Below are positions 52,551 to 61,652 of a stretch of 64,000 nucleotides of DNA, one piece after another; position 1 is the first letter of the stretch, and each line of letters starts with the position of its first letter. The translations under genes were made by a program, and so were the position numbers. The stretch lies in assembly GCA_038225555.1 (NCBI GenBank), contig JBBRRB010000020.1, positions 33,377-97,376 of the forward strand, written 5' to 3'. The notes beneath the pieces were generated by a model. The model ran no database searches. It saw only the letters and a list, made by a program, of their open reading frames with translations, and had not been told where the DNA came from. The stretch comes from JANXQZ01 sp038225555 (GTDB lineage Bacteria; Acidobacteriota; Terriglobia; Bryobacterales; Bryobacteraceae).

Positions 52551-54148
52551 TACTTGATCGTGTTGGTATTGTTCGGCCCGAACCGGATCTGGTCCGTATT
52601 AACGATCCCCGCGGGTTTGTCGCCCCAAAAGACTCGCTTGGCGCCCAAGCCCAGGAAACATACCAGGATCGCGCCTACGATACCGAACACCACGGAATTG
52701 CGAATCCAAGGGAAATAGGATTTGGTGGAGGGTTCGGTAGCTGGGCGCACCATGGGCCTAAAGCATCCGAACACCAGCAGAATAGTGCAGGCGATGGCAT
52801 TCAGGGTCATGAACCACTCGGTAACCAGCCGAATCGGAGTAAACCGCGGGAGCACGTGAACGAAATTGATGAGCACGATCGACCAGAGGAACACCAGGTA
52901 AAATAACTGACCCTTGCCCAGCCAGTCTTGCGGGATGAAAGCGAGGGGCCGGCGCAAATGGATCACGAGCAGCAGAATCATCGCAAGTGCAAGGGGGATG
53001 TAGATCATCTCGAACCAGCCGATGAATCCTCGGGACGGCAGGAAATCGGCGGCGATGTGGATCCCGTAAAGCTGCGGCGTCAGCGTCGCGATCTCTTTCG
53101 TCCATTCGCCGGGGCTTCTGCGGAAATTCAAATACGTTAAGAGGCAAAGGACGAAAGTGACGCTGAACACCTCGGTCCAACGCCGAATGCGCGGCGTATC
53201 GATCATCTCCGGCGCTCGACGGATCAACAATCCAATACCAATCGCAATGGCTATCCCTAAAAAGAAGCCCTGCGTCTGTTCCATCACGCTATGCCAGTTG
53301 GTGTTGAACCCGCTCGACATCACCATCAACTTCACGGCCGTGCCCAGAGCGAATCCGATGCCGCCGAGAAATCCGACCGCCAACGTAGCAAACCCGATTC
53401 CGCCCTGTTGATTTCGCCAGCAGAAAACGAGGATTCCGCCGATCATCCCCAGATATCCAGCCCAACTGTCGCCCCGCGGCGGATTCAAATCCAAATGCAA
53501 AAGCTCGATCAAGAAGAGGTGTCCGGCGCACCAGCCGCCAGCCATGTAGAGGATCATGGAAGACCCCAAGCCCCAATACTTCCGTCGAACGATCACCACC
53601 AGGAGGACGGCTACAGCGGCGAATACGGCGCTCATGGCTTGGCCTGCTATGAACCGAAACCAATCGCCGGTGAATGCCCGATACCAGCTTCTCGACGCAT
53701 CCTGCAAGTACCACGCAATGAAGACCGCGCAGAGCGGGACAAAGGTTTTGGTCAACTCCTCCCGGCTCCAATATGCAGGCATCGCGATTCCGGTACCGCC
53801 CGGCGCTGCCCAAATAAACCCGACCAGAAATAGCGTGCCGAACCCATAGAGCACCGTCGCAGGATCGGACGAATGCGCGTACGCGACGTTCTTCATGTAC
53901 GACATCCCACCGCCGAACGCTAAACCGATCGCCCCAAAGAGTGCGAAGTAATGAATCCTGCGCCGCCAATCCTCTCTTCCGCTGAGTAATGCGACCACCA
54001 TTCCACCGAGCGCACCCGCGAGCGCCGCCCCGTATTCGTGGCCAAACTGTCCGCGAATGCCCCAGCCGATCGAAACCGACAGACCGGTCAGCAAGACTAG
54101 CTGCCAGGACAATGTACGGAACGCGCGCGCTTCCATCTCGGGAATCAT
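52550..54148 (-). CDS. Large polytopic membrane protein of unknown family
   Basis: About 532 residues from the ATG at 54148 (TTG at 54190 is the only earlier start). Around 14 membrane helices, the first at SWQLVLLTGLSVSIGWGI. Characteristic GIRGQFGHEYGAALAGALGG and AAPGGTGIAMPAYWSREELT segments recur, in my experience, in acidobacterial and planctomycetal proteins without assigned function. It lies between a LysR regulator and an Oar-type receptor, so transport or membrane sugar chemistry is possible. Not recognisable as a known transporter family. Confidence 0.8.
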   Translation of the reverse strand: MIPEMEARAFRTLSWQLVLLTGLSVSIGWGIRGQFGHEYGAALAGALGGMVVALLSGREDWRRRIHYFALFGAIGLAFGGGMSYMKNVAYAHSSDPATVLYGFGTLFLVGFIWAAPGGTGIAMPAYWSREELTKTFVPLCAVFIAWYLQDASRSWYRAFTGDWFRFIAGQAMSAVFAAVAVLLVVIVRRKYWGLGSSMILYMAGGWCAGHLFLIELLHLDLNPPRGDSWAGYLGMIGGILVFCWRNQQGGIGFATLAVGFLGGIGFALGTAVKLMVMSSGFNTNWHSVMEQTQGFFLGIAIAIGIGLLIRRAPEMIDTPRIRRWTEVFSVTFVLCLLTYLNFRRSPGEWTKEIATLTPQLYGIHIAADFLPSRGFIGWFEMIYIPLALAMILLLVIHLRRPLAFIPQDWLGKGQLFYLVFLWSIVLINFVHVLPRFTPIRLVTEWFMTLNAIACTILLVFGCFRPMVRPATEPSTKSYFPWIRNSVVFGIVGAILVCFLGLGAKRVFWGDKPAGIVNTDQIRFGPNNTNTIK

Positions 54149-54212
54149 TAGTGAGAAGCCGATTATATTGATCCCGCGAGATCCAGGCAAGGAAATAAAT
54201 GTGAGTTGCCGT

Positions 54213-55130
54213 TCACGTTCTGTGAACAGTCGAAACCATGTGCAGCTTCTTCCAGTTCATGCCTGCCGCCAGCTCGATGAATTCCGTCACTGCTCTCGGC
54301 GTGAAACTCGATTTACGCCGGATCAGCCCCATTCTGAGCGAGAGCGGCGGAGCGTCTGTCCGCACGATGGAAAGCATCGAGCTGCGCGGATCGGAAGCGA
54401 TGTTCCACAAAAACAGCACCGAAATTCCCAGACCCGCTCGGACCACGGCCTTGATCGCCTCCGAATTGTCGGACCGCATCACAACCGTAGGGCAAAAATT
54501 CATCGAGTCGAAGTAGTTCTGCACCACGGACTCCATGAGGGTGCCCTTTCCGAACAGAATGAAGGGGACGCTCTCGAGCGCGCGCAACCTGCAGTGCGGC
54601 GGGACGTCGGGGCGCGCCGAGATAAAGCCGGTCTGCGCCTCCCATTGAGCTACCTGCTCCAGATTGCGATCCTGCAAGGCCGCCGCGGCGAGGTCAAAAA
54701 CAAGATCCAGGGCACCCGCCTTCAGGCGCGAGATCAAATGATTGCTGTTGCCCGATTCCACGTAGACATCGACGCGAGGGAAGCGCCGACGAAAACGCTT
54801 GATCAAGGGCGGCAGTAAATAGCTGCTGAAGCTCGGCCCCGCGCCCACTCGCACGGCACCTCTTCCTCCTTCTTTCCATTCGGTGATGGCGGTGAAGGCC
54901 GAGTCGTGGTGAAGAAGCATTTCTTTCGCGAAAGGAAGCGCGATTCGGCCTGCCTCTGTGAGGACTAAGCGTCCCCCCTGCTTTTCATAAAGCCGCACAC
55001 CCAACTCGCCCTCAAGCGTTTTGAGGTGTTTGTGGACCGCTGCCGGACTGATGCTGCAGTTCTTTGCAGCTTCCCGAATGCTGCCGCACTCCTCAAGTGC
55101 GAGTAGGCTCTTGATGTGCCGCAGTTCCAT
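54213..55130 (-). CDS. LysR-family transcriptional regulator
   Basis: 305 residues. N-terminal winged HTH: MELRHIKSLLALEECGSIREAAKNCSISPAAVHKHLKTLEGELGV; C-terminal two-lobed effector domain (VRVGAGPSFSSYLLPPLIKRFRRRFPRVDVYV). It follows the CE15 esterase gene by 4 bases and precedes the membrane protein and receptor, so it is likely their regulator. Effector unknown. Confidence 0.92.
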   Translation of the reverse strand: MELRHIKSLLALEECGSIREAAKNCSISPAAVHKHLKTLEGELGVRLYEKQGGRLVLTEAGRIALPFAKEMLLHHDSAFTAITEWKEGGRGAVRVGAGPSFSSYLLPPLIKRFRRRFPRVDVYVESGNSNHLISRLKAGALDLVFDLAAAALQDRNLEQVAQWEAQTGFISARPDVPPHCRLRALESVPFILFGKGTLMESVVQNYFDSMNFCPTVVMRSDNSEAIKAVVRAGLGISVLFLWNIASDPRSSMLSIVRTDAPPLSLRMGLIRRKSSFTPRAVTEFIELAAGMNWKKLHMVSTVHRT

Positions 55131-55134
55131 CGCA

Positions 55135-56418
55135 CTAACGCATATGCTTGTCGCCGAAATTCATGTACTGATCCCAGTCGTATGGAGTAATGTCGTGACG
55201 TCCGGCCCGAACGTGGAATCCGATAGTAGTCATCACCGGTTGATGCAGCGCGGGCATCTCCGACGCGCCAAGTCCGTCTTTGCCCAGCAATTTGTAAACC
55301 GGCGAGGCGTTCAGCGCCGCCAGGAACTGACCCTGCGGATCCGATCCTAGATCCTGCTCCGCAACGCCGATATAAAGCGGGCGCGGCGCGCACAGCGCCA
55401 GCAATTCGTGAGTGTCCACCGGCAATGCATCCTCATTGTCCGAAAACTTGCGATAGTTCTCGCAAAACCACCATGGGAATTTGGTGTTCAGATCCTTCAC
55501 GGATTCGCCGAACCTTCTCCTCGCCAAGGTGGCGCCTCCGGCACCGGAGCAGTTGGAGATCACCATCGCGAATCGCGCATCGCGTGCTCCCGCCCAGAGC
55601 GCAGTCTTTCCCATGCGCGAGTGACCTATAACCGCAACCCGGCGGCGATCGATGTCCTTGTCCGTCTCGAGATAATCCATGGCGCGGCTTAGGCCCCAAG
55701 CCCACGCGCCGATCGCACCCCATTCGTCGGGATCTCGCTTCGTCTGCCCAGGTTTGTAAAACAGCGGCTCGACGCCAAGTTCGAAACCGCCCTCGAAATC
55801 CGGCGAGACATCCCCTGCGTAAAATGTCGCCAAACCGTAACCGCGTTCGAGAATCCGCTCCACTGGCCATTGACTGGCCTGCATGCCTCGAGTGGCGTCG
55901 GTCGCACGATGATCGGCATTGCGTCCGTCATAGACCCAATTCGTAGTGACGGGAATTCCGGGATCTCGACTTACTGTTTGATTGCCTCTAAAATTGACAC
56001 CGACGCAGATCGGAATCGCGCCGGAGCGTCTTTTCGGCAGGTAGAGCAAGAGGTCCATGGAATGGCTCTGCTTCTGCTTGCTGAATCGGATGGTGACGAG
56101 TTTGCGCTCGGCGTTGCCCCCCAGTGCATTCCGCTCCACCGAGGTAACCTCCCAACTCATCTCTTGAGGCCGCTTTGGGCAGCGGCCATAGACATCGGTT
56201 TCAAACGCTCGCAATATCTCAGGGCGGCGATTCTTCTCCCATGCCTCCGGAGTGTTCACCCGCTTACCATTGATCATTGTCAAAGGGTCTGGCAGAGTGT
56301 ATTGCCGGACCTTTGACTCGTCGTAGTCCTGCTTTGGATCTTGGCCTGTCGCCGGCAGATGAAAGGCAAACGGAATTAAGGCGCTACCTAAAAGCGCTCT
56401 GCGGGTTAAAGTATCCAT
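55135..56418 (-). CDS. CE15 glucuronoyl-esterase-like hydrolase, exported
   Basis: 427 residues with a Tat-like signal (TRRALLGSALIPFAF). Alpha/beta-hydrolase features of carbohydrate esterase family 15: nucleophile Ser267 in GHSRMGK (265-271), oxyanion/acid region NCSGAGGA, FPWWFCENY, LLALCAPRPLYI and catalytic His408 in AGRHDITPYDW. CE15 enzymes cleave ester links between lignin and 4-O-methyl-glucuronic acid of xylan. The fungal type has GCSRxGK; the histidine variant is common in bacterial members. First gene of a leftward run with the LysR and receptor genes. Substrate inferred from family. Confidence 0.87.
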   Translation of the reverse strand: MDTLTRRALLGSALIPFAFHLPATGQDPKQDYDESKVRQYTLPDPLTMINGKRVNTPEAWEKNRRPEILRAFETDVYGRCPKRPQEMSWEVTSVERNALGGNAERKLVTIRFSKQKQSHSMDLLLYLPKRRSGAIPICVGVNFRGNQTVSRDPGIPVTTNWVYDGRNADHRATDATRGMQASQWPVERILERGYGLATFYAGDVSPDFEGGFELGVEPLFYKPGQTKRDPDEWGAIGAWAWGLSRAMDYLETDKDIDRRRVAVIGHSRMGKTALWAGARDARFAMVISNCSGAGGATLARRRFGESVKDLNTKFPWWFCENYRKFSDNEDALPVDTHELLALCAPRPLYIGVAEQDLGSDPQGQFLAALNASPVYKLLGKDGLGASEMPALHQPVMTTIGFHVRAGRHDITPYDWDQYMNFGDKHMR

Positions 56419-56457
56419 GTTGAAGTATCCACAGTACGATGAAACGCAAGGGAAACC

Positions 56458-57012
56458 ATGAAGATTCTCTATTTTGTCATACCCTTAGGATTGTGCTCCA
56501 TCCTTGGCTTCTCGCAAGAGCGAGGACGCGAACGGGAACAAGGCCGTTCCGAGCAGAACCGGGAGTACCACCCTCAAACGCCAACACGCGGACCCGACCG
56601 AGTCCGCAACGCACCGGCCCAAAGTGCTCCCGCCCGTCAGGAAGACCGCCACTTCAGCGACCGCGAAGGCCACCCCGAAGCTCCTCACGTCGACCCTGGC
56701 AATCGCTGGGTGGGCCATGATACCGGTCGTCTGGACATCCGCTACCATGTTGACCGGCCTTGGGAACACGGTCGCTTCACTGGGGGTTTCGGCCCGGGTC
56801 ATGTTTGGAGACTTGGGGGAGGCGGGCCGGACCGCTTCTGGTTCAACAACTTCTATTTCAGCGTTGCACCTGCCGACTTCGCTTACGTCAATGGATGGGA
56901 TTGGAATCGCGAGGAGATCGTACTCTACGATGACCCCGATCATCCCGGTTACTACCTGGCTTACAACACCCGCACAGGCACTTACATTCACGTGCTCTAT
57001 GCGGGCCATTAG
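56458..57012 (+). CDS. Secreted Arg/Gly-rich hypothetical protein
   Basis: 184 residues. Signal peptide (ILYFVIPLGLCSILGFS), then a low-complexity charged region (RGREREQGRSEQNREYHP), and a C-terminal aromatic part (DRFWFNNFYFSVAPADFAY, WDWNREEIVLYDDPDHPGYYLAYN). The second part looks like a small beta domain typical of acidobacterial secreted proteins. It has no relation to its neighbours that I can see; divergent from the CE15 gene. Function unknown. Confidence 0.75.
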   Translation: MKILYFVIPLGLCSILGFSQERGREREQGRSEQNREYHPQTPTRGPDRVRNAPAQSAPARQEDRHFSDREGHPEAPHVDPGNRWVGHDTGRLDIRYHVDRPWEHGRFTGGFGPGHVWRLGGGGPDRFWFNNFYFSVAPADFAYVNGWDWNREEIVLYDDPDHPGYYLAYNTRTGTYIHVLYAGH

Positions 57013-57057
57013 GGTTGGAGCCGTTCAACAAGCTTAACCTGATGGCAATGAAAGAAA

Positions 57058-57078
57058 AGCCCCGCAAACTGCGGGGCT
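57058..57078. terminator. GC-rich hairpin, terminator-like
   Basis: A 9-bp stem (57058-57066 with 57070-57078) and a 3-base loop, 45 bases after the secreted hypothetical. On the minus strand it is followed by TTTTCTTTC; on the plus strand, by GACAAAAAACC without a U-tract. Thus the sequence favours termination of leftward transcripts although the neighbouring genes read rightward. Confidence 0.5.
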
Positions 57079-57277
57079 GACAAAAAACCTAAGGAGGCAA
57101 CACCACACCGGAAAACTTGACCCTGAATGCATAACTAGCTTGCAATCAGCTTGCCAATTCTTAAGTTCATTGCTACCAACCGCGGCTCCCGTGGAACATA
57201 CAAAATTCAGTAGATTTCGCCGAGGCTTCTATGTTATTCAATAGAACGCGCGATACAATCGGGAGGTGGCGGCCACG

Positions 57278-58498
57278 ATGCCCATAGCACCTGAAACCCA
57301 GCAAGAGGGGCAAAGCTTGCAAGCCTCCGAATCACGGCGGGCTCTTTCGGCATTTTTGCTCTTCGGGATTCTTACATCCGCTTTGGGAGCGCTTCTTCCA
57401 GCCTGGGGCTATCATCTTGAATCGGACCTGACGATTGCCGGCAATTTTTTTCTCTGCTTCAACGCCGGACTTCTGATCGCAGTGAGAAGCGCCTACATGC
57501 TGCTTCCCCGAAAGGGAGTAGTGTATGCGATGGTGCTTGCGAGTTCGCTCGCCTGCGGCGCTTTCCTCCTTCTGGCGTCCTCAAATGTAGGTTCACCGGT
57601 TCGCCTTGCAATAGGGCTGTTCGTGCTTGGATTCAGCGCCGGACTTCTGAATGCAGCGGTATTCCACGCGATCTCTCCTCTCTACCATCACGACCGGGCT
57701 GCAACCACCACCCTGGCTGGCACGTTGTACGGACTTGGCTGTTTCCTGACCGCTCTGCTGGTGGCTGGTAGCTACTACATTTATTCAGTCCAGGGAATCC
57801 TGCTGCTTTTCGCCGCCATCCCAGGCCTGTACATCGTGATCTTCGCGCGCGGGAAATTCTCGAATCTGGCTTCCATGCAGCCAATCCCTCTACGCCATGT
57901 GCTGGACGAATTCAAGAATCCCGGCGCGGTGCTCTTCGCTTTGATCCTCTTCTTCCAGTTTGGCAACGAGTGGTCGATCGCGGGCTGGCTGCCCATCTTT
58001 CTCATTCGCAGGCTTGGTATCAGTCCGGGAGCTTCTCTTTTCATGCTGGCCTTCTATTGGGGATCGCTGCTGGTGGGTCGCGTCCTCGCCAAGGCTTTGT
58101 TGAAGCATGTTCATCACGGCAAGCTGCTGCTGAGTTCGATCGTTCTGGCACTGATGGGCTGCATCCTGCTCACCTATACTACGGGCCGCTTCGGCGCGAA
58201 TATGGGTGTTCTTTTCGTGGGCTGCGGGTTCGCTCCCATCTACCCTCTGGTGGTGGAGAAAATTGGACACCGATTCACGTACTATCATCCCGGCTTGTAC
58301 AACGGCATCTTCTCGTTCGCATTCACCGGCGGCCTGCTTGCGCCTTTCATGCTGGGGTACATGGCGCAATGGTGGGGGGTGCAAGTGATCATGTTCATGC
58401 CGATGCTGGGGATGTTCATGGTCTTCTTCCTCGTGCTGCTGATGGTGCTGGAGACGAGGCTGAGCGGCGACTTTGGAGCTACCAGGGCGCGCGCGTAG
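57278..58498 (+). CDS. Major facilitator superfamily transporter
   Basis: 406 residues from the ATG at 57278, which has GGGAGG about 11 bases upstream (a GTG at 57266 overlaps this site). Twelve membrane helices: LSAFLLFGILTSALGALLPAWGY, then VLGFSAGLLNAAVFHAIS and so on. The family resembles FucP/sugar-permease-like MFS proteins, but substrate motifs are not decisive. Followed by a membrane-fusion-like gene at 58614. Confidence 0.85.
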   Translation: MPIAPETQQEGQSLQASESRRALSAFLLFGILTSALGALLPAWGYHLESDLTIAGNFFLCFNAGLLIAVRSAYMLLPRKGVVYAMVLASSLACGAFLLLASSNVGSPVRLAIGLFVLGFSAGLLNAAVFHAISPLYHHDRAATTTLAGTLYGLGCFLTALLVAGSYYIYSVQGILLLFAAIPGLYIVIFARGKFSNLASMQPIPLRHVLDEFKNPGAVLFALILFFQFGNEWSIAGWLPIFLIRRLGISPGASLFMLAFYWGSLLVGRVLAKALLKHVHHGKLLLSSIVLALMGCILLTYTTGRFGANMGVLFVGCGFAPIYPLVVEKIGHRFTYYHPGLYNGIFSFAFTGGLLAPFMLGYMAQWWGVQVIMFMPMLGMFMVFFLVLLMVLETRLSGDFGATRARA

Positions 58499-58613
58499 CT
58501 GTCTCGCATTGAACACCGAAATTCCGCAAACGAACAGGGCGTCAGCTGGCGAGATGAGCAAATGGGGGCAGAGAAGCGGCATCCTGCGTGCATGGCTCTG
58601 TTCGCGAGGTAAC

Positions 58614-59222
58614 ATGCTCCGCTCAAAGTTTGCAGCATCGCTGATTCTTATAACCGCCGCCTTTGCACAGGAGACTGCGATCGACCGGTCCAGTGTTTGG
58701 ATCGATAAGGTGAACCGGGGTAATCTGCCGGTGAAGATACGAGGCAGAGGAGTGTTGGCACAAGACCAGACTGCCGAAATAAAGATTCCAGAGAATCTGG
58801 CTGGGTCCGTGCAGCAGGGCCAGCAAGCGTGGATACGCTTGGGGCCGGACACTGCGAGCAGCAAGGTTGCTCGCATCGGTGGCCCTGTCTCACGCAAACA
58901 GACCCTTGTGATCTTGCGGATTGAGGATGCGCTTCCGGCAGGAGCTCAGCCAGGAATGGAAGTGGACGGAACCATAGACATCACTACGCTGAACGACGTG
59001 GTTTTCGTGGGGCGCCCGGTGACAAGCCTCCCGGATAGCGAGGGCACAATTTTCAAGCTCGAACCGGATGGCAATCACGCGACTCGCGTGAAGGTGACGT
59101 ATGGCCATGCGACGGTGAACGGGGTCGAGATCCGGCAAGGGCTTGAGGCAGGCGATCGGGTGATCCTTTCGGACATGTCGGCGTACGAAGGCCAGGATAA
59201 GTTGCGCTTGACATCTCGATGA
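58614..59222 (+). CDS. Secreted HlyD/RND-adaptor-like protein
   Basis: 202 residues from the ATG at 58614, which gives a signal peptide (MLRSKFAASLILITAAFAQ). The frame is open to 58473, but the upstream part reads from the end of the MFS gene. GRGVLAQDQTAEIKIPENLAG, RIEDALPAGAQPGMEVDGTI and VEIRQGLEAGDRVILSDMSAYEG are typical barrel and membrane-proximal parts of membrane-fusion proteins (YknX/HlyD-like). The coiled-coil hairpin and lipoyl half are missing, so it is a shortened adaptor. No cognate ABC or RND gene is next to it. Confidence 0.75.
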   Translation: MLRSKFAASLILITAAFAQETAIDRSSVWIDKVNRGNLPVKIRGRGVLAQDQTAEIKIPENLAGSVQQGQQAWIRLGPDTASSKVARIGGPVSRKQTLVILRIEDALPAGAQPGMEVDGTIDITTLNDVVFVGRPVTSLPDSEGTIFKLEPDGNHATRVKVTYGHATVNGVEIRQGLEAGDRVILSDMSAYEGQDKLRLTSR

Positions 59223-59258
59223 GCTTTGACGAAACTGGGGGCCGCGATAATAGTATGA

Positions 59259-60194
59259 ATGCCGCCGGGTTCCAGAAGCGATCACTTCGACGGACAGCGA
59301 TTCTTCAATCCCGAGGCGCCGCAGGCAAAAGGACTCCGCGAGGTTATCCGCTGGAAGCTGACGAGTCGCGGCAAGCCGTGGCCGGATTTCTGCGATGACG
59401 TGATCCCGACCGAGCCGCCCGCCAACGTCGCTCCCGGCGAGTTGCGGGTGACGTTGATCAATCACTCCACCGTGTTGATCCAGGTAGAGGAATGCAATGT
59501 TCTGACGGACCCGATCTGGTCGGAGCGTGCGAGTCCGGTGGCTTGGGCTGGTCCGACGCGTCACCGGATTCCCGGCGTCGTATTCGAGCGGCTGCCTCCC
59601 ATCCACGTTGTACTGCTCAGCCACAATCATTACGACCACTTAGATCTTCCCACCGTGCAGAGGCTGGCGCGGGAGCATCGGCCTCAATTCATCGTGCCTC
59701 TGGGTGTCGGTGCCTTGCTTCGATCGGAGGGCATCCAGAGTACCGAAGCGGACTGGTGGGATCGGAAGCAGGCGGGCGGTCTGCCGGTGACCTGCGTTCC
59801 GGCGCTCCACTTTTCGGCGCGGGGTCTTTGGGATCGCAACCGCACGCTGTGGTGCGGATACGCGATGGAGACTCCCGCGGGACTGGTCTACTTTGCCGGA
59901 GACACGGGTTATGGCAAACACTTCCGCGAGATCCGGGATCGATGCGGACGGCCCCGTCTCGCACTGCTTCCGATTGGGGCTTACAAGCCGGAGTGGTTCA
60001 TGTCGCCGATTCACATGTCCCCGACGGAGGCGATTCTGGCGCACCAGGAGCTAGCTCCGGACTTAAGCATCGGGATTCATTTCGGAACCTTTCAGCTTGC
60101 CGATGAAGGTGAGGATGACGCGGTTCGCGATCTGGGTAAGCCAGAGCGCTTTCATGCGCTCCGCAATGGCGAACATCGGACCTTGTGCCGGTGA
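59259..60194 (+). CDS. Metallo-beta-lactamase-fold hydrolase (NAPE-PLD/UlaG-like)
   Basis: 311 residues. Metal-binding HNHYDH at 122-127 (SHNHYDHLD), with FAGDTGYGKHFREIR, and MSPTEAILAHQELAPDLSIGIHFGTFQLADE. The pattern RFFNPEAPQAKGLREVIRWKLTSRGKPW at the N-terminus is typical of the N-acyl-phosphatidylethanolamine phospholipase D-like group. Bacterial members act on phosphodiester or lactone substrates; exact reaction unknown. No signal peptide. The following membrane-protein gene overlaps by 10 bases. Confidence 0.88.
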   Translation: MPPGSRSDHFDGQRFFNPEAPQAKGLREVIRWKLTSRGKPWPDFCDDVIPTEPPANVAPGELRVTLINHSTVLIQVEECNVLTDPIWSERASPVAWAGPTRHRIPGVVFERLPPIHVVLLSHNHYDHLDLPTVQRLAREHRPQFIVPLGVGALLRSEGIQSTEADWWDRKQAGGLPVTCVPALHFSARGLWDRNRTLWCGYAMETPAGLVYFAGDTGYGKHFREIRDRCGRPRLALLPIGAYKPEWFMSPIHMSPTEAILAHQELAPDLSIGIHFGTFQLADEGEDDAVRDLGKPERFHALRNGEHRTLCR

Positions 60195-60952
60195 TTGCCC
60201 CGTTTATAGCTTTCGACAAGCACATCATCGCAGCCGTCAGCATTGTGGGCACGTCGCTCGATTTCCTGGGCGGCATGTACCTGGCCTACGATCTACTGGG
60301 TGGCAAGCACGGACCGTTACGGATGCTCACGCGGGCAGTCACCTATGGCGTGCTCTTTGGCATCGGGTACGGGATTCCCTATGGGTTCGTCTTCGGGCTC
60401 GCGGGGGGAGCCGCCCACGGTCTAACGCTCAGCCTGGAGTACTCGCGCGCCAGTAAGCAGGAACATTTTCATTACTGGCAGGAGGTGCTGTTCGGATCTG
60501 TGCGAGCCCTTGCATTCGGGATCGGCTCCGCAGCATTGTTCGGATCGCGCTTTGGGATCGTGTTCGGCCTGTTCAGCGCTCTCGGCCAAGCGGCTGCCTA
60601 TCGGTTTGGGATTCGTCCCGCGATGGATTACGAGCCTCAAGCCAGACCGCGCATGACGAAAGGCCAACTCTTGAGCACAGTCAATCGCACATTCGGATAC
60701 GGTTTCGCGGGATATGTCAGCGGACTTGTTGCAGGGCAGGGGTCGCGCAGCCTGGGGCTCGGGTTGCGGATGGGAATCGTAGTGGGCGTGGTGACCGCGA
60801 TTGCGATTACGCTGAGTTCCTGGATTGAGTGGACGGCGGAGAACATTCCGGAGAAGAGGTTGGGAGCGTTTGGAATCGTGCTGATCCTGCTCGGGTTTAC
60901 GCTGCAATCTTTGCAATATTGGGTTGTCCTGCTGGACGTCCCCGTAAATTAG
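60185..60952 (+). CDS. Gly-rich multi-pass membrane protein
   Basis: 255 residues from a GTG at 60185 overlapping the previous gene. Five or six Gly/Ala-rich membrane segments with repeated small-residue motifs (GVLFGIGYGIPYGFVFGLAGG; GSAALFGSRFGIVFGLFSALG), and an internal charged stretch. No known family seen. Tail-to-tail overlap with the DtxR-type gene of 4 bases. Confidence 0.75.
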   Translation: MPVIAPFIAFDKHIIAAVSIVGTSLDFLGGMYLAYDLLGGKHGPLRMLTRAVTYGVLFGIGYGIPYGFVFGLAGGAAHGLTLSLEYSRASKQEHFHYWQEVLFGSVRALAFGIGSAALFGSRFGIVFGLFSALGQAAAYRFGIRPAMDYEPQARPRMTKGQLLSTVNRTFGYGFAGYVSGLVAGQGSRSLGLGLRMGIVVGVVTAIAITLSSWIEWTAENIPEKRLGAFGIVLILLGFTLQSLQYWVVLLDVPVN

Positions 60953-61623
60953 TGGATTTGATCAAACATCTCGGTCCAAACTTTATTCGCAACCGCCTGC
61001 CCTAGTTGCACGGGTTTTCCGCCTATGCTCAGTGTCAAAGTGTCGTCGTAATTGCGCGACATTACCTCTACGCTGGCACCCGGGAAAATTCCAATTCCGT
61101 TTAGAAATTCGAGCAGCTTGCGATCGCGCTCGAATAAGCTTGCCACCCGCACGGCCCCGCCTGCGCTCACTTCGGAGAGAGGCGTCCACCCGCGCGCCCG
61201 TCGATCCTGCGGGGTATCCCGTTCCACGCGGTTGCCGTGCGGGCAAGCCTCGCCCGTGCCGAGCTTCTCTAACAACCGCCGCTCGAAATCCGCCGAAACC
61301 GCATGCTCCAACTGTTCCGCTTCGTCATGGACCTTGTACCACTCCATGCCGAAAATCTCAGTGAGCATGCGCTCGATCAAGTGGTGCCGATGGAGTAAGC
61401 GGTTGGCGATCTCCCGGCCGGCACTCGTCAAGGAGAGTTGTCCCTCTTCGGCAACGTCGATCAACCCATCGCGCTTAAGACGCCGAATTGCCATCGTCAC
61501 GGCCGGGGGTGAGACGTTTAGCCACCGCGCCAACGTAGCCGCGATTACGATATCTCCCTCGCTTTCGGCTTCGGCGATGGTCTTGAGATAATTCTCCTTG
61601 GAAATCGTAATCTTCAAAATCAA
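60949..61623 (-). CDS. DtxR/MntR-family metal-dependent regulator
   Basis: About 224 residues if the TTG at 61623 starts the protein; the open frame reaches 61737, where it overlaps the next gene by 85 bases. N-terminal wHTH: SKENYLKTIAEAESEGDIVI, LNVSPPAVTMAIRRLKRDGLI; metal and dimer domain with HHLIERMLTEIFGM..VHDEAEQLEHAVS (His/Glu/Cys ligand region); C-terminal SH3-like FeoA domain (IGIFPGASVEVMSRNYD). It would repress metal-uptake genes when manganese or iron is present. No transporter is adjacent in the window. Confidence 0.85.
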   Translation of the reverse strand: MILKITISKENYLKTIAEAESEGDIVIAATLARWLNVSPPAVTMAIRRLKRDGLIDVAEEGQLSLTSAGREIANRLLHRHHLIERMLTEIFGMEWYKVHDEAEQLEHAVSADFERRLLEKLGTGEACPHGNRVERDTPQDRRARGWTPLSEVSAGGAVRVASLFERDRKLLEFLNGIGIFPGASVEVMSRNYDDTLTLSIGGKPVQLGQAVANKVWTEMFDQIH

Positions 61624-61652
61624 ATTGTATCGTGCGGTGTCCGCGTGACTCT

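Noticed and set aside
53289..53969. 226-codon frame inside the polytopic membrane-protein gene
   Set aside because: Same-strand alternative frame with Arg-rich composition, a by-product of GC-rich hydrophobic codons.
57091..57129. AAGGAGG followed by a short ATG frame
   Set aside because: The spacing to the ATG is about 29 bases and the frame is three codons long, so it is not a credible gene or leader peptide.
57890..58897. 335-codon minus-strand frame over the MFS gene
   Set aside because: His/Gln/Glu-rich shadow of hydrophobic codons on the other strand.
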